Shown in pieces: positions 1 through 7,228 of a stretch of 11,220 nucleotides of DNA (position 1 is its first letter; every line of letters begins with the position of its first letter). The translations under genes and the position numbers were made by a program. The stretch is from assembly GCF_046719765.1 (NCBI RefSeq), contig NZ_JABEBY010000032.1, positions 1-11,220 of the forward strand, read 5' to 3'. Under the pieces are notes generated by a model. That model made no database searches and was not told the origin of the DNA. It was given only the letters and a program-made list of their open reading frames with translations. The DNA comes from Halonotius sp046719765. Its GTDB lineage: Archaea; Halobacteriota; Halobacteria; Halobacteriales; Haloferacaceae.

Positions 1-64
1 CCTCTCGTATCGGCATCCTCACCATGTCAGACTGCGATCTTGCTGCTACCGTTATCAGGAGAAC

Positions 65-87
65 GGACAACTAGCGAGTATGTACAG
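65..87 (+). repeat. Left copy of an end-to-end inverted repeat
   Basis: This stretch contains ggacaactagcga, then gtat, then gtacag. The same motif lies in the opposite orientation at 11134-11156, matching at 20 of 23 positions. Both copies read inward. A further shared block, ccgttat, lies just outside each copy (49-55 here) once a one-base gap is allowed. The stop codon of the isochorismatase-like gene falls inside this copy. The function is unknown; it could be the terminus of a mobile or duplicated segment, or coincidence. Confidence 0.5.
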
Positions 88-775
88 GGCCCGTTTTTGA
101 GCTGATCTGCCCTATCTCTTTGACCCTTTGAACTAGTTCGTTCCCCTCATATTCCTCAAGTCGATTCGTGATAGCCTCCATGTCTTGGATACCTCGCGGC
201 TGAAGATAACGCATACATTTGAGCCCTGTCTCGTGGAGATCTTGGGTTGGAGCAGCGGTTGCTTCCTCTGCGACCCGAAATGCGTAATCGTGTTCATGCG
301 CCCCATGAGCAGTGTAGTGGACACAAATATTCGTCATAAATCCAACTAATATTACAGTATCAATGTCATAGGTTCTCAGGAGATGCTTGATTTCTGTTCG
401 ATGAAAGAAATTATATCGCCGTTTTTCTATTATATACTCCGCGGGTTCCATATCATTTTCATCAATAGAGAGAATCGGGTCAAACTGTTCGGCGCAAGTG
501 CCAGCAATTCCATGTTCTGGCTCACAAGATTCGATTTCCGCCCCGTAATCTGCAAAATCAGACCGATGTATCTCCTTCCCCCAAATAATAGGGATATCAG
601 CATCTCTAGCGTGCTCAACTATCGTATCGATATTTTCCATAACAGCATCTCTGCCACCAGATACAGATCCAGCACCAGAACTCATTGCCTCCTCACTTTC
701 TGGTGTGGTTTGTTGAGGGTCAACAACAATTAGCGCTGGTGTGTCACCAATCGGATCATCTGTCGTGGGAATCAT
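71..775 (-). CDS. Isochorismatase-like cysteine hydrolase (paralogue 1)
   Basis: This is a 234-residue cytosolic hydrolase of the isochorismatase-like superfamily, whose members cleave C-N or ester bonds (nicotinamidase, N-carbamoylsarcosine amidase, biuret and ureidoacrylate hydrolases). The catalytic triad is visible as D19 in VVDPQ, K118 in IIEKRRYNFF and C151 in GFMTNICVHYTAHGAH. I chose the ATG at 775 because it aligns with the start of the paralogue at 1490 (MIPTTDDPIG versus MLPTDPGAIG). The upstream TTG at 790 would add five residues. The loop after D19 is odd: where the family normally has (N/Y)DF, this protein has QQTTPESEEAMSSGAG. The substrate pocket near the active site may therefore differ. 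The substrate is unknown; the fold assignment is secure. Confidence 0.88.
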   Translation of the reverse strand: MIPTTDDPIGDTPALIVVDPQQTTPESEEAMSSGAGSVSGGRDAVMENIDTIVEHARDADIPIIWGKEIHRSDFADYGAEIESCEPEHGIAGTCAEQFDPILSIDENDMEPAEYIIEKRRYNFFHRTEIKHLLRTYDIDTVILVGFMTNICVHYTAHGAHEHDYAFRVAEEATAAPTQDLHETGLKCMRYLQPRGIQDMEAITNRLEEYEGNELVQRVKEIGQISSKTGPVHTR

Positions 776-804
776 TATCTGTACCAGCAACTCAGCATAT
801 ACTC

Positions 805-816
805 TATTAAATATAC
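805..816 (-). promoter_or_regulatory. Probable TATA box of the 71-775 gene
   Basis: On the minus strand this reads gtatatttaata, centred about 35 bp before the ATG at 775. An archaeal TSS about 26 bp downstream would leave a leader of roughly nine bases. The call rests on base composition and position only. Confidence 0.4.
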
Positions 817-856
817 ATGGTGGGGCCGTATAGATTCAAAATAAGTTAGTTTATTC

Positions 857-878
857 GATAAAAACAAATGTTTTATTC
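857..878 (-). terminator. Possible T-rich terminator after the GNAT-like gene
   Basis: Minus strand: an imperfect dyad, ataaaac / gtttttat, with a T5 run, lies about 27 bp past the GNAT stop codon. T-rich tracts end transcription in archaea, and a stem is not required. The same 776-904 stretch also holds the promoter of the next minus-strand gene. I see no gene in it. Confidence 0.35.
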
Positions 879-904
879 AATTCTCGCTTGCAGCACAACA
901 GTAG

Positions 905-1408
905 TCAATTCGGTTTCAATGTCTGATAGTCTTCCCAAGGAACATCTCGTCCAGGGTAAATTACCTTCTCAAGAGGCCAGTCCTCCGAAACCCATCGCCT
1001 AATACAAGCTGTGATTTGATCAACCAGATCACGCTGGTTTGCGGTCATTGATGTCCAAAAATACACGGCAGCGTCGTAGTCATCGATTTGAGTTGGCTGT
1101 ATATATAGGCAACCTAGTTCTGTTTCAGTGTCGGGGTCATAGATTGTGTAAGTAAACGAGTCTCGGCGCTGGTGTTCTTTTTGATGCCAAGCAAGGTCTA
1201 TTCGATTCTGTTCTAGTGTAAGGTCTGTTGGCGGCCACGGGTGATTTGGGCCGAATGTATTCTTAATTCGATCACGGCTTTCCATTACCGCCTCGTAATC
1301 TGCTTTGGCGTCTGTAACTTCAAGCGGCCTGATAACAAATAAATCAGTCTTAATTTGTTGCGGTATACAGATATCAGAACTAATCAAATTTGGCGTTTCG
1401 AACGGCAT
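905..1408 (-). CDS. GNAT-like (RimJ/RimL-type) acetyltransferase family protein
   Basis: This 167-residue cytosolic protein matches the N-terminal pattern of RimJ/RimL-like GNAT proteins: a first strand LFVIRPLEVTDAKADYEAVM (22-41), then WPPTDLTLEQNRIDLAWHQ (58-76), FTYTIYDPDTETELGCLYI (85-103) and RRWVSEDWPLEKVIYPGR (137-154). GNAT enzymes move an acetyl group from acetyl-CoA to an amine. The canonical acetyl-CoA loop (Q/R-x-x-G-x-G/A) is not visible, so activity is uncertain. The ATG at 1408 is supported by a TATA-like box centred about 29 bp upstream. The gene sits between two paralogous cysteine hydrolases that point away from it. The acceptor substrate is unknown, and a non-catalytic role is possible. 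Confidence 0.68.
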   Translation of the reverse strand: MPFETPNLISSDICIPQQIKTDLFVIRPLEVTDAKADYEAVMESRDRIKNTFGPNHPWPPTDLTLEQNRIDLAWHQKEHQRRDSFTYTIYDPDTETELGCLYIQPTQIDDYDAAVYFWTSMTANQRDLVDQITACIRRWVSEDWPLEKVIYPGRDVPWEDYQTLKPN

Positions 1409-1489
1409 CTTAGAAATAAAATCACATTGTACGCGTTTATTACTGGCGATAGATAGCTATTTCTGCCGGTGTAAACAACCATCCGTCAG
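1409..1489. promoter_or_regulatory. Divergent promoter region between GNAT-like and hydrolase genes
   Basis: These 81 bp separate two divergent starts. On the minus strand, taataaac at 1434-1441 lies about 29 bp before the GNAT ATG and fits a leaderless promoter. For the plus-strand gene no equally good box sits at -27; the nearest AT-rich candidate is ctattt at about 1458-1463. Neither start has a clear Shine-Dalgarno sequence. Confidence 0.45.
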
Positions 1490-2164
1490 ATGTTACCTAC
1501 TGATCCCGGAGCAATCGGCAAGACACCTGCATTGCTGGTTATCGATCCTCAATATGACTTTCTTGACCCCGATGGTGCAGTTTATTGTCTATCGTCATCA
1601 GTTAGTGATACAAAACAGGTAATCAGAAACATCAATACGCTTGTTGAGACGGCTAGAGAGGCTAGTCTACCGATTATTTGGACAAAAGAGAGTCATCGCC
1701 CCGATCACTCAGATTATGGGGCCGAGATGTTTTCAGTGGAACAAGACCACACGATCGCTGAGACCGAAGGTGAAGAGTTTATCGACGAACTTGTGATTCC
1801 AGATACGGGGCTCCCAGCTGCCGAATATGTAGTACGAAAGCGACGATACAACTGCTTTCACAATACGGATCTCATGCATTTACTCTCGACATTTGATATT
1901 GACACCATTTTGATTGCAGGTGTCACTACAAATGTTTGTGTTCATTACACGGCTCAAGGGGCACATGAGCGAGACTTTGTCTTCAGAGTCATCGAAGACT
2001 GCACTGCCGGAACAAGTCAATCGTTGCATGATGCTGCCTTGGAGATGCTAGATTATCTCCAGCCCGGCGGTGTCCAGTCTCTCACGTCTGTAACCGCGGC
2101 GTTGGAAGATTTTCCTGGCAATCCAGTAGTTGAGAAAATCAAACGCGATGGTTCAATATTATAG
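1490..2164 (+). CDS. Isochorismatase-like cysteine hydrolase (paralogue 2)
   Basis: This is a 224-residue cytosolic hydrolase of the isochorismatase-like superfamily. The triad is D19 (VIDPQYDF), K117 (VVRKRRYNCFH) and C150 (GVTTNVCVHYTAQGAHERD). The VTTNVC segment is the usual cis-peptide/oxyanion region before the catalytic Cys. The loop after D19, YDFLDPDGAVYCL, is canonical, unlike that of the paralogue at 71-775. The two proteins are roughly 45-50% identical by eye through the core, so they arose by duplication and diverged. Candidate reactions in the family include hydrolysis of N-carbamoyl compounds, nicotinamide, biuret or related amides; the substrate cannot be read from sequence. 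The start matches the paralogue. The gene ends 13 bp before the convergent MBL gene. Confidence 0.9.
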   Translation: MLPTDPGAIGKTPALLVIDPQYDFLDPDGAVYCLSSSVSDTKQVIRNINTLVETAREASLPIIWTKESHRPDHSDYGAEMFSVEQDHTIAETEGEEFIDELVIPDTGLPAAEYVVRKRRYNCFHNTDLMHLLSTFDIDTILIAGVTTNVCVHYTAQGAHERDFVFRVIEDCTAGTSQSLHDAALEMLDYLQPGGVQSLTSVTAALEDFPGNPVVEKIKRDGSIL

Positions 2165-2177
2165 ATTCACCCTCATC

Positions 2178-2834
2178 TTAATCCCACGTTCCCTTATTTG
2201 GAAAATCCAAGAATGAGTCAATTTTCTCACGAGCACCCTCGAATACTGATGACCCATGAAAAACAAGACCAATATCGAATTCGTACTCTTGCAGTCGTTC
2301 AGCATTCCGCTCTGCTTCGATGAGATCATCTGAATAAAGGGCCTCAACCATGATAAGATACCCTTCTGGAAGGCCACGCCAGTCCGCACCAATCATTGCA
2401 TCGCCTAGCACGGCTATCGATTTTCCATCTGCAATTAGGGCGTAATTGTCTTGAGTATGTCCAGGGATGTGTACTGCAGTAAATGGGCCGACAGTATCCT
2501 CATCTTCATACCGATGATCGGCCCCATATTCTGTTTGTAACTCAGATTGCGCTGGAACATAGGTTTCTGGAGAGTATTTGTCTAGAACAGCATCATATCC
2601 TCCAACATGATCGTGGTCGGTGTGTGTCAATAGAAGCCGTTCAGGTGCAATCCCGACAGATTCGAGCCGCTGGAGAAGCTTCTGAGAGGTATCATGAGGC
2701 CCAGTATCAATTAGTGTTGGTGTGCCCCAATCAAAAAGGAATGAACGGTAGCGTGCTGGTTCATCTGACAGTGTTAAGTCATACACATCAGGCGCAACTT
2801 CGGTGATTGGATCAGAGGTATCTGGATTTGTCAT
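2178..2834 (-). CDS. MBL-fold metallo-hydrolase
   Basis: This 218-residue metallo-beta-lactamase-fold hydrolase is probably cytosolic and resembles glyoxalase II/lactonase-type members. Metal ligands are visible in order: H71-T-D73-H-D75-H76 in LLTHTDHDHVGG, H126 in IPGHTQDN, D145 in VLGDAM and H193 in VFHGSSV. The first motif is HxDxDH instead of HxHxDH, a variant known in some MBL groups. I prefer the ATG at 2834 (MTNPDTSDPITEVAP), which has a TATA-like ctcatatgca about 30 bp upstream. The ATG at 2864 would add MHLPCSNYPL, which does not look like a conserved fold start, although it too has an AT-rich box about 33 bp upstream. Substrate unknown. The gene is divergent from the amidase and may share its control region. 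Confidence 0.85.
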   Translation of the reverse strand: MTNPDTSDPITEVAPDVYDLTLSDEPARYRSFLFDWGTPTLIDTGPHDTSQKLLQRLESVGIAPERLLLTHTDHDHVGGYDAVLDKYSPETYVPAQSELQTEYGADHRYEDEDTVGPFTAVHIPGHTQDNYALIADGKSIAVLGDAMIGADWRGLPEGYLIMVEALYSDDLIEAERNAERLQEYEFDIGLVFHGSSVFEGAREKIDSFLDFPNKGTWD

Positions 2835-2890
2835 AAGTGGATAATTGGAACACGGCAAATGCATATGAGATACACAACAAAGATAATCAG

Positions 2891-2941
2891 TTCCCTAATA
2901 TAAGCCGTATTCCTCTGTAGAACTTTCAGAATATTAGGGAA
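2891..2941. promoter_or_regulatory. Perfect 11-bp inverted repeat in the MBL/amidase divergent promoter
   Basis: ttccctaatat at 2891-2901 is the exact reverse complement of atattagggaa at 2931-2941, with a 29-bp spacer. Both arms carry TATA-like AT stretches. The right arm lies about 42 bp before the amidase ATG, and the left arm about 33 bp before the longer MBL start or 63 bp before the preferred one. An operator bound by a dimeric regulator, or paired promoter elements, are both plausible. A transcribed hairpin with a 29-nt loop is less likely. Confidence 0.5.
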
Positions 2942-2974
2942 ACCATTGGATAGGCCAGTCTCAAGAGGCTGTAC

Positions 2975-4492
2975 ATGGATGCGTATACGAAACTTGCAGA
3001 GAATTGGGGCGTAACTGTCGACCAAGCGAATGAAGAAGCGTTTGAGGAAATTCTCAGTGGGATGGAGAATGCCTTTGAGACAATCACTGACAAGGCACAA
3101 CCAGAATTCGAACTATTGCATGGCTCTCCAGACCAATATGGTGGTCGAGAAGAGCACTGGGAGCCAACTGAGGACTCAGATCCACACAATGCGTGGCTCC
3201 ACCGATGTTCTATTTCTGGGTCTCCAGATGGGCGGCTCTCTGATCTAAAGGCAGGAATTAAGGACAATATTGCTGTTGCGGGGTTGCCTTGTTCTGCAGG
3301 ATCGACTGTCCTCTCATTTACTCCTGAGATCGATGCCACAGCGGTGGGGCGGTTACTCAACGCTGGAAGCACTGTCCTCGGAAAACAGAATATGGATGCC
3401 TTTGCGATGGGAGATGCAGGTGAGATACAAGATTTTGGCCCGACATGGAATCCTCACGATCCAAGTCGACTGGCAGGCGGCTCCTCAAGTGGGTCAGCTG
3501 CGGCTGTTGCAGCAGGCGATTGTGATATATCACTTGGCACTGATCAAGCTGGGTCAGTTCGAAATCCAGCTGCTTGGTGTGGAATTGTTGGCTGTAAGCC
3601 AACTTATGGACTGGTACCATACACTGGCGTCTTCGGAATGGACTTTGGAATCGACCATGTCGGCGTGCTCACCCGCGATGTGAGAACGAACGCCCGAGTA
3701 TTAGAGGTGATTGCTGGTGAAGATCGACAAAATGGCTGTCGGTTGGATCCACGACAACCATACCACTGTGAGGCACAATCTTACGCGGAGAGTGTAAATA
3801 AGGAGGTAACGGATCTCACGGTCGGTGTTCTTTCTGAAGGATTTGATTGGCCGACAGCCGATCCGACCGTTGAGACGGTTGTCCGAGATCAACTCGATAC
3901 ACTGGAATCTGATGGGGTCACCCTGAAAACCGTGTCTGCACCGACACATGAGATTGCCGTTGCCATCATCGGTATTGTTGGTGCCCTCGGGGCTCAAAAT
4001 ACGTATCGTCGTGGTGGGGTTGGGACGACATCACCTGGTTGGCACTGGAAAGCCGGTGAGGAAGCGTTCAAACAGGGAATACAAAATAGTGGTAGCGAAT
4101 TGTCGCCAGCAGTCGTTGCCTCACTTCTGTTCGCTGAACGTTGCCGTCTCAATGGGAACGAATCAATCTACGCGAACGCAAAAAATATCGCGCTTACCCT
4201 TGATCAAGAATATCAAAGCTGTCTTGATGAATGTGACGTGTTAGCTATGCCGACAGTACCATTTACAGCATTGTCGCCAGCTGAAGACAAAGTCACCCAA
4301 GTTAATCGATTGGCTAAAATCCCAGTTAATACAGCGGGCTGCAATCAGACTGGCCACCCAGCACTGTCTGTGCCCTGTGGAACTGTTGATGGGCTCCCTG
4401 TCGGACTCCAATTGATTGGATCAAAATTTGATGAAGAGACGCTCTATCAAGTTGGGCAAGCTCTTGAAATCAAGAACCCCTACAACGAATAA
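2975..4492 (+). CDS. Amidase-signature amidase (RhAmidase-like)
   Basis: This is a 505-residue cytosolic amidase of the amidase signature family; it hydrolyses a carboxamide to acid plus ammonia. The Ser-cisSer-Lys triad is complete: K96 in AGIKDNIAV, S170 in LAGGSSSGSAAAVAAG and nucleophile S194 in GTDQAGSVRNPAAWCGIVGCKPT. The S170-S194 spacing of 24 equals that in FAAH. The segments YGLVPYTGVF, IDHVGVLTRDV, LEVIAG and LDPRQP resemble broad-specificity amidases of the Rhodococcus (RhAmidase) type more than GatA. No GatB or GatC is nearby, arguing against tRNA amidotransferase. One oddity is Q-A-G-S where the family usually has G-G-S. The gene is convergent with the ureohydrolase (17-bp gap). 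A role in the same nitrogen-salvage route is inference, and the true substrate is unknown. Confidence 0.9.
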   Translation: MDAYTKLAENWGVTVDQANEEAFEEILSGMENAFETITDKAQPEFELLHGSPDQYGGREEHWEPTEDSDPHNAWLHRCSISGSPDGRLSDLKAGIKDNIAVAGLPCSAGSTVLSFTPEIDATAVGRLLNAGSTVLGKQNMDAFAMGDAGEIQDFGPTWNPHDPSRLAGGSSSGSAAAVAAGDCDISLGTDQAGSVRNPAAWCGIVGCKPTYGLVPYTGVFGMDFGIDHVGVLTRDVRTNARVLEVIAGEDRQNGCRLDPRQPYHCEAQSYAESVNKEVTDLTVGVLSEGFDWPTADPTVETVVRDQLDTLESDGVTLKTVSAPTHEIAVAIIGIVGALGAQNTYRRGGVGTTSPGWHWKAGEEAFKQGIQNSGSELSPAVVASLLFAERCRLNGNESIYANAKNIALTLDQEYQSCLDECDVLAMPTVPFTALSPAEDKVTQVNRLAKIPVNTAGCNQTGHPALSVPCGTVDGLPVGLQLIGSKFDEETLYQVGQALEIKNPYNE

Positions 4493-4509
4493 AAAAACCA
4501 GCCCAGTAG
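4491..4509 (-). terminator. Poly-T terminator of the transporter/ureohydrolase operon
   Basis: Read on the minus strand, the 17-bp gap after the ureohydrolase stop leads into a run of seven Ts (4497-4491), typical of an archaeal intrinsic terminator. The run overlaps the last two bases of the amidase stop codon. No comparable T run is seen for the plus-strand amidase within this gap. Confidence 0.5.
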
Positions 4510-5487
4510 CTAACAGAATTTGCTTTCGAAAAATCGAGTGACGGCATTTGCTCCCAACATCGCTGTGGTCTCACTATCATCGTCAAGTGGCGGCGAAACC
4601 TCAACAAGATCCATTGCCCCAATCGCATCACAGCTACCAAGTAAATCCATGGCTCGAAGGAGTTGAGCACTCGTGAGGCCACCAGGTTCGGGAGTTCCGG
4701 TACCCGGTGCGTACGCTGGATCAACAGCATCAATATCCACAGTCAGGTACACAGCCTCAGTATTTTCAGAAGCATGGTTAATTGCGGCTTCTATTGCTTC
4801 ATCGATACCGTTTTCACGAACATCTCTGGCATATTTGACGAACAGCCCATCAGACTCGATGAGATCCTCAAAGCCTGCTCGCTCATAGCCACGGATGCCA
4901 ACCATTGCATGGTTCGCATAGCTCCCGGAGTCTAACTCATTGATACAGGCCATTGGAGAGCCATGCCAGTGATCGCCGTAGAGATCATCACCTTCGATTG
5001 TGTCGCTGTGGGCGTCTAAATGGATGAGTCCGACATCCCCATCGATTGTTTCCGCAAACCCGTCAAATGCGGGATACGTGAGGTAATGATCGCCTCCAAG
5101 CATGATCGGAAACGTTGTTTCAGCGATTGTCTTTGCGTACCCTTTGACCTGTCTTCGCGTTCGTTCAACGTCATTTGGAACAGTCGGTACATCTCCACAG
5201 TCTCGTATGTTTACCTCTGTATGTGCGACGTGTCGGTCAGTATCTGCGTTGTATGCCCCTTCGGAACCGCCGGCAAAGTGGTCATACCATGCACTCGCCT
5301 GTCGGAGCTTCTCAGGGCCGTACCGTGTTCCTGGTCGCCGAGACACCGTGCCGTCAAATGGAGCCCCATAGACAGCCACATCGGTGTCAGCTGTAAGAGC
5401 CGCTGGCTCAGTCGACGGTGATTTGAGGAACGTACCGGTATTTGCAAATGCCAGTTCTGGAAGATCGTTGTAGTTTGTTTCTGTCAT
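4510..5487 (-). CDS. Ureohydrolase (arginase/agmatinase family)
   Basis: This 325-residue binuclear manganese-type ureohydrolase cleaves a guanidino group to urea plus an amine. All six metal ligands are visible: H134 (GGDH), D158, H160 and D162 (HLDAHSD), and D251 and D253 (TVDIDAVDP), followed by the family stretch YAPGTGTPEPGG. GAPFDGTVSRRPGTRYGP (41-58) is typical of the agmatinase branch. The pocket loop reads HWHGSPMA (173-180), not the HGTMF-like sequence of E. coli agmatinase, so agmatine is not assured; guanidinobutyrate or another guanidino compound is equally possible. The ATG at 5487 is preceded by aggag ten bases upstream, as suits an internal operon gene. It is the last gene of the ABC importer operon, 38 bp after the second permease, which suggests it acts on the imported solute. 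Confidence 0.87.
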   Translation of the reverse strand: MTETNYNDLPELAFANTGTFLKSPSTEPAALTADTDVAVYGAPFDGTVSRRPGTRYGPEKLRQASAWYDHFAGGSEGAYNADTDRHVAHTEVNIRDCGDVPTVPNDVERTRRQVKGYAKTIAETTFPIMLGGDHYLTYPAFDGFAETIDGDVGLIHLDAHSDTIEGDDLYGDHWHGSPMACINELDSGSYANHAMVGIRGYERAGFEDLIESDGLFVKYARDVRENGIDEAIEAAINHASENTEAVYLTVDIDAVDPAYAPGTGTPEPGGLTSAQLLRAMDLLGSCDAIGAMDLVEVSPPLDDDSETTAMLGANAVTRFFESKFC

Positions 5488-5497
5488 GTATTGTGTT

Positions 5498-5502
5498 CTC
5501 CT
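5498..5502 (-). promoter_or_regulatory. Shine-Dalgarno of the ureohydrolase gene
   Basis: On the minus strand, aggag lies ten bases before the ATG at 5487. It stands out because most other starts here lack such a site. It fits translation from a polycistronic message. Confidence 0.5.
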
Positions 5503-5525
5503 ATTGTGATTTGATCGTCGTTGAG

Positions 5526-6332
5526 CTATTCCCAGAGACCTCCTGCGAGATAATCAGCTACGGTCAGTGCCGCGAAGGTAACTATGATAAACAGCAGGCT
5601 AACCACTGCAATAGTCGGTGAATAGCTGTATCGAAGACTGGTGAATATCTGAATTGGTACGGTCTGAATAGCGAATCCAGATAGTAACCATGCGATGATG
5701 TATTCGTTCAGTGAAAGGATAAACGCAAACAGGAAGCCGGCGACCACATTGGCCCTAATAAGCGGGAACGTGATCGTTCGAACAGTAAGCAGTTGTGAAG
5801 CTCCCAAGTTGCGCGCTGCTTCCTCAAAGCTTTGATCAAGCTCAGCTAAGCCCTGACTGATAAGAATAAACGGGAACGGTGTGAGGAAAATGGAGTGAGC
5901 GATAATGAGGTTCCAGATATTGCCAGAGCTATCAATGGTGATAAAGAATGCCATAAACATGACACCGACGATAACCGGTGGAAGCATGATCGGAAGCGTG
6001 GCGGCAGCCGCCAACGCCTTTCCAAATTGGTAATCGTATCTATCTAAGCTGTAGGCCGCAGTCCCACCGATGGTAGTTGCAATCAATGCGGCTGGAACCG
6101 CAACGAGTACACTGTTTTGTATGGCCCCAATCCAACTGGTAAGTTCGCCGAACCATCGAAGCGAAAATCCTTCTGGCGGAAAAACTAGAAACTCACCGCT
6201 GGTGAAGGCCATTGCTGAGATAACTATCAACGGTGACAACACAAACAAAAGAACGAGCCATGCAAAGGCTCGCAACAAACCTCCCACAAGTTTGTCTCTC
6301 ACGTTGAGACCCTTGCTCTTCGCTAAGCTCAT
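5526..6332 (-). CDS. ABC transporter permease, PotC-like
   Basis: This 268-residue inner permease of a polyamine-type (POPT) ABC importer spans the cytoplasmic membrane. Hydrophobic segments lie near residues 19-43, 73-95, 107-132, 139-160, 194-215 and 241-263, giving the usual six helices. The EAA coupling loop EEAARNLGASQLLTVRTITFP (170-190) is the contact site for the ATPase. FSLRWFGEL after the first helix is typical of PotC-type subunits. The ATG at 6332 overlaps the preceding permease stop by 4 bp, indicating translational coupling. Related permeases also move 2-aminoethylphosphonate, thiamine or iron, so polyamine is only the best guess. Confidence 0.9.
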   Translation of the reverse strand: MSLAKSKGLNVRDKLVGGLLRAFAWLVLLFVLSPLIVISAMAFTSGEFLVFPPEGFSLRWFGELTSWIGAIQNSVLVAVPAALIATTIGGTAAYSLDRYDYQFGKALAAAATLPIMLPPVIVGVMFMAFFITIDSSGNIWNLIIAHSIFLTPFPFILISQGLAELDQSFEEAARNLGASQLLTVRTITFPLIRANVVAGFLFAFILSLNEYIIAWLLSGFAIQTVPIQIFTSLRYSYSPTIAVVSLLFIIVTFAALTVADYLAGGLWE

Positions 6333-7228
6333 AGTGATCTCCTCCGACCTGCACTGGTTAGGTACCAGCCTGTGCCAAGGATAATCCCGACTACGATTAG
6401 CAAGACGATGCTAATTGTAGCCCCGTAGGGAATGTTTCCCTCAACACCAACCTGGTTCCCGATAAGCACAGCGAGTGTCCACTGTGGTGGGTTTCCTAGG
6501 ATCCGTGGTAAGACGTATACACCCAAAGAGAGCACGAAAACTAACATCGATCCGCTGATGATCCCACTTTTTGTCAGTGGTAGTGTCACCTCTCGGAAGG
6601 TTCTGAGAGGCCGGGCACCGAGACTTCGAGAAGCCTCCTGCAGGCTCTTGTCGACATCTCGAATGCTCGTGTACAGTGTCAATACCATAAATGGTAGGAA
6701 TACATAAACCATCCCAATGACCAAAGCGAAGTAACTCGGAACAAGTGCGACGGGTTCTTCAAGAAGACCAATTGCCGTTGCGATGCTCGGAACAATACTA
6801 TCACTTGACAGTAGTACTTGCCACGCAAAGGCACGAATAATGAATGTCAAAAACAGCGAAGAGACAATTATTGAGAGGTAAACCCGTCGCCACAGTTCGT
6901 TCTTCAGCGTGGCGATATAGTACGCAAGGGGATACCCAATAGCCAAACAAAGCCCTGTTGTCAGCCCAGCAACTCTGAGCGTGTATAGCATCCGGCCTTG
7001 GAAGAGATCACTCCCGATAAATCGAACGTAGTTTTCAAGCGTGAATGCAGGCTCGAAAAATCCTCCCTCAACATTTTGGAACGTACTAACAACCACTAGT
7101 AGTAGGAGCGGTACCACAAAGAATAGGCTGAGTGTGATTGCAGGGTAAGATACAATCAGGTACTTGGCACGGGGGAAAACATCTGTCTCAGTGATTCTCT
7201 CACTGAGTGTTGATTTTTCAGTGCTCAT
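6329..7228 (-). CDS. ABC transporter permease, PotB-like
   Basis: This 299-residue membrane permease partners the PotC-like subunit. Hydrophobic segments lie near 28-50, 84-106, 118-140, 164-187, 222-245 and 269-290. The EAA loop EASRSLGARPLRTFREVTLP (198-217) is intact. FTLENYVRFIG (62-72) after the first helix, and NPPQWTLAVLIGNQ (246-259), match the PotB/PotH side of the family. Its ATG shares one base with the ATPase stop, so translation is probably coupled. The N-terminal 27 residues are hydrophilic with no signal peptide, as expected for this family. Confidence 0.9.
   Translation of the reverse strand: MSTEKSTLSERITETDVFPRAKYLIVSYPAITLSLFFVVPLLLLVVVSTFQNVEGGFFEPAFTLENYVRFIGSDLFQGRMLYTLRVAGLTTGLCLAIGYPLAYYIATLKNELWRRVYLSIIVSSLFLTFIIRAFAWQVLLSSDSIVPSIATAIGLLEEPVALVPSYFALVIGMVYVFLPFMVLTLYTSIRDVDKSLQEASRSLGARPLRTFREVTLPLTKSGIISGSMLVFVLSLGVYVLPRILGNPPQWTLAVLIGNQVGVEGNIPYGATISIVLLIVVGIILGTGWYLTSAGRRRSL

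Noticed and set aside
3..74. Open frame entering from the left edge on the plus strand, ending TDN-stop and overlapping the hydrolase stop codon.
   Set aside because: Only 23 codons are visible, other frames are open across the same stretch, and nothing resembles a known family. It could be the 3' end of a convergent gene, but the window cannot show it.
2975..4492. Amidase as GatA or allophanate hydrolase.
   Set aside because: GatB/GatC are absent, the internal segments fit RhAmidase-like enzymes better, and the C-terminal extra domain of allophanate hydrolase is not seen at this length.
71..5487. A biuret/guanylurea/metformin-type pathway, since it too joins ureohydrolases, isochorismatase-like hydrolases and amidases.
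   Set aside because: The families match only at superfamily level, no carboxylase for guanidine or urea is present, and no residue here points to those substrates.
4510..5487. Nickel-dependent guanidine hydrolase (GdmH-like).
   Set aside because: No HypA/HypB-like nickel chaperone genes are adjacent, and the long N-terminal extension of that enzyme is missing; the substrate remains open.
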